Origin: an uncultured Dialister sp.
GTDB lineage: Bacteria; Bacillota; Negativicutes; Veillonellales; Dialisteraceae
Length of the DNA: 7,534 nucleotides
Direction: 5' to 3'
Assembly: GCA_900759415.1 (NCBI GenBank)
Contig: CAAEVC010000037.1
Coordinates: 1 to 7,534, forward strand
Each line of letters opens with the position of its first letter. The first letter of the stretch is position 1. Both the position numbers and the translations under genes were made by a program. The notes below the pieces were generated by a model, which saw only the letters and a list, made by a program, of their open reading frames with translations, was not told the DNA's origin and did not search any database. This document shows, piece by piece, positions 1 to 4,866 of this stretch.

Positions 1-1
1 A

Positions 2-58
2 TTATTGATTGACGAACGTATGAGCAAACTAATCGCTAAATACGATTGGTTAATCTAA
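2..58 (+). CDS. Possible C-terminal stub of a plus-strand gene entering from the left
   Basis: Reading from base 2, an open frame gives LLIDERMSKLIAKYDWLI and then a TAA stop at 56-58. The residue mix (charged residues alternating with aliphatic and aromatic ones) looks like a protein end. Eighteen sense codons are too few to rule out chance, and no family can be recognised. No terminator hairpin follows; repeat-rich intergenic DNA begins shortly after. If real, it would be convergent with the minus-strand genes of the window. Confidence 0.3.
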   Translation, partial: LLIDERMSKLIAKYDWLI

Positions 59-113
59 AAACACAAAATTCTTGACATCCCCGTTGTAAAGACTTTATTG
101 TTTGTAAATTATA

Positions 114-225
114 AAGCCTAACGGATAACGGCGCGATAACTTCAATCTAACATCCTGCGGGTTTCCTCACGACCTGAGTCATACTCTCCACTATCCAAAG
201 GGTCTTGAAAGAGATTTATGGAGAA
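114..225 (+). repeat. Composite dispersed repeat, copy A
   Basis: This stretch joins two repeat modules. The first (114-138) contains CGGATAACGGCGCGATA, whose 17 bases recur exactly at 451-467; related versions lie near 2650, 2745 and 4405. The second (145-225) contains CCTGAGTCATACTCTCCACTA at 173-193 and GAGATTTATGGAGAA at 211-225. These two blocks recur at 4486-4506 and 4524-4538, and inverted near 7366-7404, always with a 38-nt offset between block starts. Bases 145-196 match the reverse complement of 7381-7432 at 49 of 52 positions. No credible gene overlaps it. Confidence 0.85.
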
Positions 226-278
226 ACGATTCACTATGTTTTGCGCGTCGTCTCCGACTCCTACAAAACATGTTCACT

Positions 279-395
279 GCCACCCCGGCCAGAAGCGACT
301 CACTATTTTCTCAGTCGCCTTTAGCTCCTTACGAAAATGGTTCGCATGCTTCTGTTTTAGGAGTTTCACTCCCAAAGGGGACAGCGAAATTGAAC
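279..395 (+). repeat. Degenerate hairpin-bearing repeat module
   Basis: GCCACCCCGGCC (279-290) recurs exactly at 4594-4605, and TTTCTCAGTCGC (307-318) recurs exactly at 4551-4562. Each TTTCTCAGTCGC copy is followed by an AGCTCC block and then CGAAAAT. The order of the GCCACCCCGGCC and TCAGTCGC blocks is reversed between the two loci, so the modules appear shuffled. A small hairpin (GGAG, loop tttca, CTCC) followed by AAAGGGG parallels the hairpin-plus-AAAGGGGG arrangement at 541-565. Confidence 0.6.
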
Positions 396-450
396 ATGTT
401 AATACACGTATGGTACCTGCAGAGAATACGCGGGGAACGGATAGCACTTT

Positions 451-723
451 CGGATAACGGCGCGATACCATTAGCGTCTCACAGTGCGGTTATCCCCTTC
501 AGACGTCAGGCTTTGCCCGCCGCCAGCTCCCCCGGCTGATGAGCACTGCGTGCTCTTAAAGGGGGAGCCCCTGTGCATACGACTGGTTGAGTCGTATAGC
601 GATTTTCCCCCTTGCTTTTGCCTGAAAGATAAAAGACTTCTCCGGAAGGAGAAGCCACTTAACAGTCGGCTTTGCCGCAATATACTCATCGGCGGAGCCG
701 ACACTTTTGCTCTTTGCTCCAGG
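451..723 (-). repeat. Hairpin-rich composite repeat array behind the small membrane protein gene
   Basis: About 270 bp of intergenic repeat directly follow the 725-940 gene in its direction of transcription. Stem-loops visible are 689-701 (TCGGC/GCCGA), 667-677 (CGGC ttt GCCG), 637-654 (CTTCTCC, loop GGAA, GGAGAAG), 577-597 (ATACGACT/AGTCGTAT), and 526-568 (GCTCCCCC/GGGGGAGC enclosing GAGCAC tgc GTGCTC at 541-555). GGATAAC at 452-458 is complementary to GTTATCC at 489-495. Bases 454-472 recur exactly at 4405-4423. Read on the minus strand, the GGGGGAGCTGGC-hairpin-GAC part resembles intergenic repeats I recall as common in Firmicutes. The open frames crossing it are repeat-derived. Confidence 0.75.
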
Positions 724-724
724 C

Positions 725-940
725 TTACCATCCTTTCAGTTCATAAAAGATGCCAAGGATGATGAATACGAACCAGAGGAAGGAAAGGAGGGAGAGAATT
801 TTTCTTGCAAAGGAAAGGATAGGACTCCCCCTTGATTTCCCCCCTCTTCCACTTCCGAAGTATGTGATGTAGCAGAGAAAGGTAATCATAAGACCGGCAT
901 AAAGACCGTAGTCATTCATTATATTTCCAAGTATATCCAT
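725..940 (-). CDS. Small two-helix membrane protein of unknown function
   Basis: This is a 71-residue protein starting MDILGNIMNDYGLY. The ATG is preceded by AAGGAG at 948-953 with a 7-nt spacer, which supports both the gene and the start. Residues about 12-30 form one hydrophobic segment (GLMITFLCYITYF). A basic glycine/serine-rich loop follows (about 31-47, with R32, K35, R37, R46 and K47), then a second hydrophobic segment (about 48-66, LSFLWFVFIILGIFYEL). By the positive-inside rule both termini would face outward. No family is recognised. Hairpin-rich repeats begin right after the TAA stop. A weak extended -10-like TGATATATA lies about 90 bp upstream (1028-1036), without a convincing -35. 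It could belong to a transport or toxin-like small protein family, but nothing in the sequence decides this. Confidence 0.7.
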   Translation of the reverse strand: MDILGNIMNDYGLYAGLMITFLCYITYFGSGRGGKSRGSPILSFARKILSLLSFLWFVFIILGIFYELKGW

Positions 941-960
941 GATGAAACTCCTTATGGATA

Positions 961-1380
961 GATTTCACGTGCTTCACTGACGGTGTAAATGAATCAATGC
1001 GTGCATCTGACGGGACAGAGTCACAAGTATATATCACTAGCGATGATTATGACTATAGAGGGAAATTTGAGAGTTTAAGTGCAGAGAGCCCCGAGAAGAT
1101 TGTAAAAACGTCAAGATTTTTTTACCTTTGGGGGTAATGGCACTCCACGTGCTGTCTCACGTCTGGTTCATTATGTTTTGCCAGGAACAACTCTCAAAGT
1201 TACACTATCCGAATGCGCCAATAACTAAATTTCCCCTATTCATTCCACGCGATAACTCAGATAGCGGACAGACGTCTACTGTCTGAATACCTGATTCGCC
1301 TGCCTTGCCCTCTTGCTAAGAATCACTTCGTTTTTTTAGGAAGAGACTACAATAAGAAATCCGTTTCGCCGATTAATATA
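961..1380. other. Gene-free stretch between the small membrane protein and the ZIP gene
   Basis: No open frame here has a ribosome binding site. It holds one degenerate copy of the AGAGCCCCGAG module (1085-1108), a weak stem CAGAC/GTCTG at 1269-1285, a run of seven T at 1331-1337, and a possible weak promoter for the leftward small gene around 1028-1036. The remainder shows nothing recognisable. Confidence 0.5.
1085..1108 (+). repeat. AGAGCCCCGAG-TTGTAAA module
   Basis: AGAGCCCCGAG, four variable bases, TTGTAAA and AC matches 2554-2577 apart from those four bases and one further base. A shortened relative (CCCCGTTGTAAAGAC) lies at 79-93. It is a small dispersed module without coding potential. 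Confidence 0.5.
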
Positions 1381-1400
1381 AATTGCGGCAAAGCCGCTGT
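1381..1400 (-). terminator. Weak hairpin behind the ZIP gene (possible terminator, repeat-derived)
   Basis: About 20 nt after the ZIP stop codon, the minus strand reads GCGGC TTT GCCGC followed by AATTTATATT. The 5-bp GC stem with a triloop and an AT-rich tail could act as a weak terminator, but there is no proper U-run. The 15-mer CGGCTTTGCCGCAAT is identical to 667-681 on the plus strand, so the hairpin is also a member of the dispersed repeat family. Confidence 0.35.
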
Positions 1401-1418
1401 CTCTGCTCATAACTCTTT

Positions 1419-2201
1419 TTATCCCAGAGCAACGTCGAGGCTCATCATGACCATGAATCCTACGGCGAAGGAAAGGACGCCGATGTCGGAGTGTTCGCCT
1501 TCTGACATTTCAGGAATGAGTTCTTCTACCACCACGTAGATCATGGCGCCAGCGGCAAAAGACAGGAGGTAAGGCATGAGAGGTACTACAAGGGCGGTGA
1601 GCAGTATAGTGAGCACTCCTCCTATCGGTTCGACAATGCCAGAGAGGACGCCGCTGATGAAGGATTTCATTTTCCCCATGCCGGTGGAACGGAGGGGCAT
1701 GGAAATGATAGCCCCTTCTGGAAAGTTCTGAATCGCAATCCCAAGAGAAAGTGCCATGGCAGCCGCCCAGGTGAGGTCTCCGTGGCCGGATAGGAAACCA
1801 GCCAGCACGACCCCTACGGCCATGCCTTCAGGAATATTGTGAAGAGTGACTGCCAGGACGAGCATGGTGGTTCTGGCCAGATGACTCTTCGGTCCTTCTG
1901 CTTCTTTCGCCCCCATATGAAGATGAGGAATTACATGATCAAGGAAAAGGAGAAAAAGAATTCCTAATCCAAAACCAGTGACAGGAGGCAGGAATCCCAA
2001 TCTTCCCATGGATTCCGTATCTTTCAGGGCAGGAATGAGAAGACTCCAGATAGAGGCAGCCACCATGACGCCGGCCGCAAATCCCGTGAGTCCCCGCTGC
2101 ACGCCCCGGTTCAGTTCTCCTTTCATAAAAAATACACAGGCAGCTCCCAGGCTGGTTCCCAGAAAGGGAATAAAGAGTCCCCAGAATATGTGCATATCCA
2201 T
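1419..2201 (-). CDS. ZIP family divalent metal transporter (GufA-like)
   Basis: This 260-residue integral membrane protein should import zinc and perhaps other divalent metals (iron, manganese) into the cytoplasm. About eight hydrophobic segments span the length. The two signature metal-site helices are clear: HNIPEG at 121-126 and QNFPEG at 158-163. EPIGG follows at 191-195 and EELIPE at 226-231, near the histidine-bearing loop EGEHSD (H237). The QNFPEG form and the overall length fit the GufA/ZIP11-like branch better than classical ZupT; this subfamily placement is from memory of the family. A short histidine-containing loop (HLHMG, about 93-97) lies between helices 3 and 4. The ATG is supported by AAAGGAG at 2209-2215, 7 nt away. 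A near-consensus promoter lies just upstream, so the gene is probably transcribed alone. The exact metal cannot be told from sequence. Confidence 0.93.
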   Translation of the reverse strand: MDMHIFWGLFIPFLGTSLGAACVFFMKGELNRGVQRGLTGFAAGVMVAASIWSLLIPALKDTESMGRLGFLPPVTGFGLGILFLLFLDHVIPHLHMGAKEAEGPKSHLARTTMLVLAVTLHNIPEGMAVGVVLAGFLSGHGDLTWAAAMALSLGIAIQNFPEGAIISMPLRSTGMGKMKSFISGVLSGIVEPIGGVLTILLTALVVPLMPYLLSFAAGAMIYVVVEELIPEMSEGEHSDIGVLSFAVGFMVMMSLDVALG

Positions 2202-2256
2202 TTCATATCTCCTTTCATTTCATATTTTCTATGTATTTATTTCATTCGATATACTA

Positions 2257-2285
2257 TATATACTGTAATTGAGAATATTTGTCAA
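2257..2285 (-). promoter_or_regulatory. Promoter of the ZIP transporter gene
   Basis: On the minus strand a perfect -35 TTGACA (2280-2285) is followed by a 17-nt spacer and TATATA (2257-2262) as -10. The start codon lies about 55 nt downstream of the -10. The surroundings (2205-2345) are very AT-rich. Spacing and hexamers are close to the sigma-A/sigma-70 consensus, so the gene may be strongly expressed unless repressed. Confidence 0.75.
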
Positions 2286-2293
2286 TAAATATT

Positions 2294-2309
2294 TTTAGGT
2301 ATACTGAAA
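2294..2309. promoter_or_regulatory. Imperfect palindrome upstream of the ZIP promoter (possible metalloregulator site)
   Basis: TTTAGGTATACTGAAA pairs at six of eight symmetric positions. It resembles TTTAGGTATACCTAAA-like operators bound by DtxR/MntR-type regulators, as I recall them. It lies 8 bp upstream of the -35, which is not the usual place for a repressor operator, so the assignment is speculative. Confidence 0.2.
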
Positions 2310-2349
2310 TTTAGTTTAGATTTTCACGGAATATGCTTTCTAAAGAAAG

Positions 2350-2482
2350 TTATCCCCAAATTGATTCACAAGATGTGAATAACTTTTATTCATAATTTCA
2401 CATTCATTTTTCCCTGTAATTATCGATGTGAACAACCTTTTCTTATTCACTTCTTCACAGCATTTCACAGGTGTTTTCACAG
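2350..2482. other. DnaA-box-like array (candidate replication origin element or relic)
   Basis: This non-coding stretch contains seven exact TTCACA or TGTGAA hexamers (2365, 2374, 2397, 2427, 2454, 2464 and 2476). Several sit inside 9-mers close to the DnaA box TTATCCACA: TTATCCCCA (2350-2358, 8/9), TTATTCACA on the minus strand (2374-2382, 8/9), TTATTCACT (2443-2451, 7/9) and TTGTTCACA on the minus strand (2427-2435, 7/9). ATTCACA and TGTGAAT at 2364-2380 form a perfect inverted repeat with a 3-nt centre. The adjoining 2205-2345 is very AT-rich, as an unwinding element would be. No dnaA, dnaN or other replication gene is present. It could instead be a cluster of regulator sites upstream of the ZIP promoter. 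Confidence 0.4.
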
Positions 2483-2513
2483 ATTTTGTCACCATCGGCT
2501 CTGACGGATTAAT

Positions 2514-2531
2514 CTCATGCTTCAGCATGAG
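2514..2531 (+). repeat. 7-bp hairpin with a TTCA loop
   Basis: CTCATGC (2514-2520), loop TTCA, GCATGAG (2525-2531) is a perfect stem directly followed by the AGAGCCCC modules. No T-run follows on either strand, so it is not a good terminator. It fits the general pattern of short sequence-variable hairpins inside the repeats of this window. Confidence 0.5.
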
Positions 2532-2532
2532 A

Positions 2533-2619
2533 AGAGCCCCGATTTGAGTACCCAGAGCCCCGAGGTGGTTGTAAAGACTGAAAAAGATAGAGTTGAGAGC
2601 CCCGTGCAAAGAGTTGAGT
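2533..2619 (+). repeat. Cluster of AGAGCCCC and AGAGTTGAG modules
   Basis: AGAGCCCC occurs three times, at 2533-2540, 2554-2561 and 2596-2603. The middle one continues as CGAGGTGG-TTGTAAAGAC, as at 1085. AGAGTTGAGA at 2589-2598 and AGAGTTGAGT at 2610-2619 belong to a decamer family also found at 4306-4315, 4327-4336 and, on the minus strand, at 2890-2899. The apparent leftward frame of 89 codons through this area starts at TTG without a ribosome binding site and is composed of repeat sequence. Confidence 0.6.
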
Positions 2620-2644
2620 GAAGAAAAAAAACATCAAATTTCTA

Positions 2645-2840
2645 ATATAAAGCCAATACGGTCAACGGTGCGATGCCGCAAAAGCAGATATGAGCGATAA
2701 GCTATGAGCGCAGAGCAAAGGTATCAGCTTCGCTGATGAGTATGAAGCCTTAACGGATAACGGCTCGATACCATTAGTGCATACATAGTGCGAATACCCC
2801 CTCCGTCATTCATCTTCGATGAATGCCAGCTCCGCCGAAA
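2645..2840 (+). repeat. Composite dispersed repeat, tandem degenerate pair
   Basis: Two versions of the module AAGCC-(N3)-ACGG-(N2)-AACGG-(N2)-CGAT-(N)-CC lie at 2650-2677 and 2745-2772, 20 of 28 positions identical. The second continues to the TAGTGCGAATACCCCC block. Between them, ATCAGC ttc GCTGAT (2723-2737) and the flanking GAGCAAAG and GATGAGTAT correspond to the reverse complement of 684-716. At 2807-2825 there is a perfect 8-bp hairpin CATTCATC ttc GATGAATG followed by GCCAGCTCC, the same arrangement as at 509-530. Confidence 0.7.
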
Positions 2841-2873
2841 TTATAAAATTTTAAAATCATAATACTTTTTCCA

Positions 2874-2899
2874 CCTCGGGTCTCTCATATCTCAACTCT
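2874..2899 (-). repeat. Repeat module spanning the end of the SGNH gene
   Basis: The minus strand reads AGAGTTGAGA (2890-2899), a short spacer, then AGAGACCCGAGGTGG. This corresponds to the AGAGTTGAGA and AGAGCCCCGAGGTGG modules at 2554-2598. The TGA stop codon of the hydrolase gene (2892-2894) lies inside the decamer, so the last codons were contributed by repeat sequence. Confidence 0.5.
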
Positions 2900-4214
2900 G
2901 AAATTCTCCTATGTGGCGGTTGATAACGGCTGCAATCATTTCCTTGGCATTCCAGTCGCCGTGGATGCCGTCTAAGGCGAATTCTTTGGGCATGACTGGA
3001 AAGGCAGTAAAAGGCGCGGCGGTGTCGATGTGAGGTTTTGTCCTGATGTATGCATTGACTTTATCCACCGCTTCTCTCCAGTGTTCATCGGTGACGTCGC
3101 CGTAGAAACGCTGGATATTGTCCGGATTGATGGGAATGATGGTGAGGAGCACAGGGATGATATGATGTTTTTCACATTTCTTCCTTATGTTTTCCAGATT
3201 CCTGATGACTTCCTCCGCATCTTTTCCCATGCGGAGGTCATTGATGCCGCCCATGATGAGGAGGTATTTCACATGGAAGGGTAGGACGTCGTCATCGAAC
3301 CGTTTTTTCATCATTTCCGTGGTGTCCCCGCTTTTTCCCATGTTTATGGCATTGAAATCAAGGTAGGAAAGGTAGCTGTAGGAAAGATCTGCCGGGCTGT
3401 GGTAGAGATGACCGCCGCCATGGGTGATGCTGTCACCGAAGATGCCCACCTCTGCCGTTTCTTCCCTGGAAATGCCTGCTCTTTCAGGAAGGCTCCATAT
3501 GCCCACCGGATTTCCATCTTCATCCATACCTCTCACCCGCCAGAAGAAGGTTCCGATTCTCGGGAAATCGTCGTATAGATTGGAAAGATTTGTAATTCTG
3601 GAGAATACCCGGTATTTGGAAGGAGCGGTGCCTTCTGTATTTTCCGGATATCTGTCAGTCACTTCCACTTCGTAGCGGGAAGCGCCGGGATTTCCTGCAT
3701 AGGAATAGACTGGATAGAGAATGAGGGAGCCTCTTTTCTTCTGGATTCTCTGGGGATAAGGGGCATTCCTTCTGACCTGCACAGCTGTGCTTTCCAGTTC
3801 CCGGGGAGAAGAAAAGGGACCCATCCCTTCCCAGTTTTCATTGATGGAGCGGACGCGCCAGTAAAGAGGTCCACTACTTCCAAGAGCCGTCCGGTCTACG
3901 AGAAGGCGGTTGGTATAAATCCTCTGATTTCTGTAGATTGCCGTATAAAGAGGGGTATTCCGGTCCAGATCCGACGGAAGTCCGCTGAATATTTCCACTT
4001 CGTAACGCACCGATTCTTCATCTTTTGGCCATGTGAGAAGGATGAGATTTTCCTTTTCTTCATCCACCTTCACCTCTCCGCCGGAACCATCGCTGATTCC
4101 TGCGGCAAGGGCACTTTTTTCATAAGAAACGGAGCTGCTTTCTCCCTGCACAGGAAGCATCCCTGCACCGGTCATAAGGAGAACCATCCCCATGGCTATC
4201 CATAATTTTTTCAT
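2892..4214 (-). CDS. Exported SGNH/GDSL hydrolase with two Fn3-like domains
   Basis: This 440-residue protein is predicted to be an extracytoplasmic esterase or lipase-like hydrolase; the substrate (possibly an acyl or acetyl ester of cell-wall or host glycan) is unknown. Residues 1-24 form a signal peptide (MKK, a hydrophobic stretch to about 20, likely cleavage after VQG). Two beta-sandwich, fibronectin-III-like domains follow at about 52-141 and 147-248. Each carries a YEVE strand and a (Y/F)WRVR strand (Y118-R122, F224-R228). The SGNH domain (256-440) shows GDSITHGG with nucleophile S262, the NMGKSGD block (N291, G293), GGIND at 322-326 with N325, and DGIH at 415-418 giving catalytic D415 and H418. 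All catalytic blocks are present. The ATG is preceded by a modest AGGA at 4222-4225 with a 7-nt spacer. The gene stands alone with its own extended -10 promoter. No sortase motif or lipobox is seen, so it is probably secreted. Confidence 0.92.
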   Translation of the reverse strand: MKKLWIAMGMVLLMTGAGMLPVQGESSSVSYEKSALAAGISDGSGGEVKVDEEKENLILLTWPKDEESVRYEVEIFSGLPSDLDRNTPLYTAIYRNQRIYTNRLLVDRTALGSSGPLYWRVRSINENWEGMGPFSSPRELESTAVQVRRNAPYPQRIQKKRGSLILYPVYSYAGNPGASRYEVEVTDRYPENTEGTAPSKYRVFSRITNLSNLYDDFPRIGTFFWRVRGMDEDGNPVGIWSLPERAGISREETAEVGIFGDSITHGGGHLYHSPADLSYSYLSYLDFNAINMGKSGDTTEMMKKRFDDDVLPFHVKYLLIMGGINDLRMGKDAEEVIRNLENIRKKCEKHHIIPVLLTIIPINPDNIQRFYGDVTDEHWREAVDKVNAYIRTKPHIDTAAPFTAFPVMPKEFALDGIHGDWNAKEMIAAVINRHIGEFQS

Positions 4215-4272
4215 TACTTTTTCCTGCCATTCATTTGGTTTTCATCATTACAATGACTGTATATTCCTACTT

Positions 4273-4281
4273 ATTATAGCA
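4273..4281 (-). promoter_or_regulatory. Extended -10 promoter of the SGNH hydrolase gene
   Basis: The minus strand reads TGCTATAAT, a consensus TATAAT (4273-4278) with the TG extension. No good -35 is seen 16-18 nt upstream, which is usual for extended -10 promoters. It would give a leader of about 50 nt before the ATG at 4214. Confidence 0.6.
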
Positions 4282-4305
4282 AAAAAGGAGCGATGAGCTC
4301 TGTAT

Positions 4306-4336
4306 AGAGTTGAGATTTGAGTTGCGAGAGTTGAGA
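4306..4336 (+). repeat. AGAGTTGAGA decamer pair
   Basis: AGAGTTGAGA occurs at 4306-4315 and again at 4327-4336, separated by an 11-base sequence that itself contains TGAGTTG, giving a loosely periodic GAGTTGAGA tract. The same decamer is present at 2589-2598 and, on the minus strand, at 2890-2899. Confidence 0.55.
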
Positions 4337-4401
4337 GAAGGAAAAAGACATTATGATTTTTCATTATGAAACCTTTTCGGATAGAAGGAAGAGGACCTTT
4401 G

Positions 4402-4640
4402 TGTATAACGGCGCGATACCATTTATCTAACAGAGTGCGTTTTTCCCCCTTTCTTTTGCATTTCAGGCAAAAGACTTCCTCACCGCCTGAGTCATACTCT
4501 CCACTAACCGTTTATCCTCGAACGAGATTTATGGAGAAGCATGTCATTGATTTCTCAGTCGCTTACCAGCTCCCTGCGAAAATCAATTCCTTTGCCACCC
4601 CGGCCGTAAGCACTTTGTGCCTTTAAGGGGGCAGCCCTAT
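4402..4640 (+). repeat. Composite dispersed repeat, copy B
   Basis: This copy starts with ATAACGGCGCGATACCATT (4405-4423), identical to 454-472. It continues with a TGCG-TTTTTCCCCC block and a hairpin CTTTTGC/GCAAAAG at 4452-4472. CCTGAGTCATACTCTCCACTA (4486-4506) and GAGATTTATGGAGAA (4524-4538) follow with the same 38-nt offset as in copy A. Then come TTTCTCAGTCGC (4551-4562), GCCACCCCGGCC (4594-4605), and AGCAC ttt GTGC followed by TTTAAGGGGG. The 86-codon plus-strand frame here is repeat-derived and has no ribosome binding site. Confidence 0.8.
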
Positions 4641-4760
4641 TTCAAGGACTAGGTGAGTTCATATGAAACTGAACACTTTCAGTAGACAGGATGAACCTGC
4701 CGCAGCGTCTCGGCTCCGGTTAGCTTTTAGAATGTCGGTTTCAAGTGCAGTATCTTCCAC

Positions 4761-4792
4761 TAAAAAGGACCTCAGCTCCCGCTGGGGTCCTT
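4761..4792 (-). terminator. Intrinsic terminator of the Sel1-repeat operon
   Basis: On the minus strand the 12-bp stem AAGGACCCCAGC/GCTGAGGTCCTT (one G-T pair, tetraloop GGGA) is followed directly by a run of T. This is a textbook rho-independent terminator, 75 nt beyond the stop of the 4867-5943 gene. On the plus strand no T-run follows, so it acts in the leftward direction only. Confidence 0.88.
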
Positions 4793-4866
4793 ATGCATCA
4801 TCATAGCTGATTATGCGCATTGCTTAGGGCTCTGAGTTCACAGCTGACAGGTTCTTTCCTCTGTTC

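Noticed and set aside
72..100. TTGACA with a poor -10 (TTATTG) 17 nt downstream on the plus strand
   Set aside because: The -10 is weak, the region is repeat DNA, and no gene follows on that strand.
218..539. Plus-strand open frames of 79 and 89 codons
   Set aside because: They are made of dispersed repeat sequence, lack ribosome binding sites, and overlap each other in different frames.
471..762. Opposed open frames of 86 and 92 codons
   Set aside because: Both lie within the hairpin-rich repeat array; their composition follows the repeats and neither has a Shine-Dalgarno.
983..995. GTGTAAATGAATC shared with 7458-7470
   Set aside because: A 13-base match is expected by chance about once in a window of this size, and the flanks do not align.
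2340..2609. Leftward frame of 89 codons
   Set aside because: It starts at TTG without a ribosome binding site and covers AGAGCCCC repeats plus the DnaA-box-like array; its sequence resembles no protein family.
4366..4626. Plus-strand frame of 86 codons
   Set aside because: It is entirely within composite repeat copy B and has no ribosome binding site.
114..4640. Dispersed repeats considered as a CRISPR array or insertion sequence
   Set aside because: Copies are irregularly spaced, degenerate and in both orientations; there are no regular spacers, cas genes, transposase or target-site duplications.
4663..4806. Plus-strand frame of 47 codons starting MKLNTFSRQDEP
   Set aside because: AGGTGAG at 4651-4657 gives a weak possible ribosome binding site, but the frame runs through the terminator hairpin of the opposite-strand operon and shows no recognisable domain.
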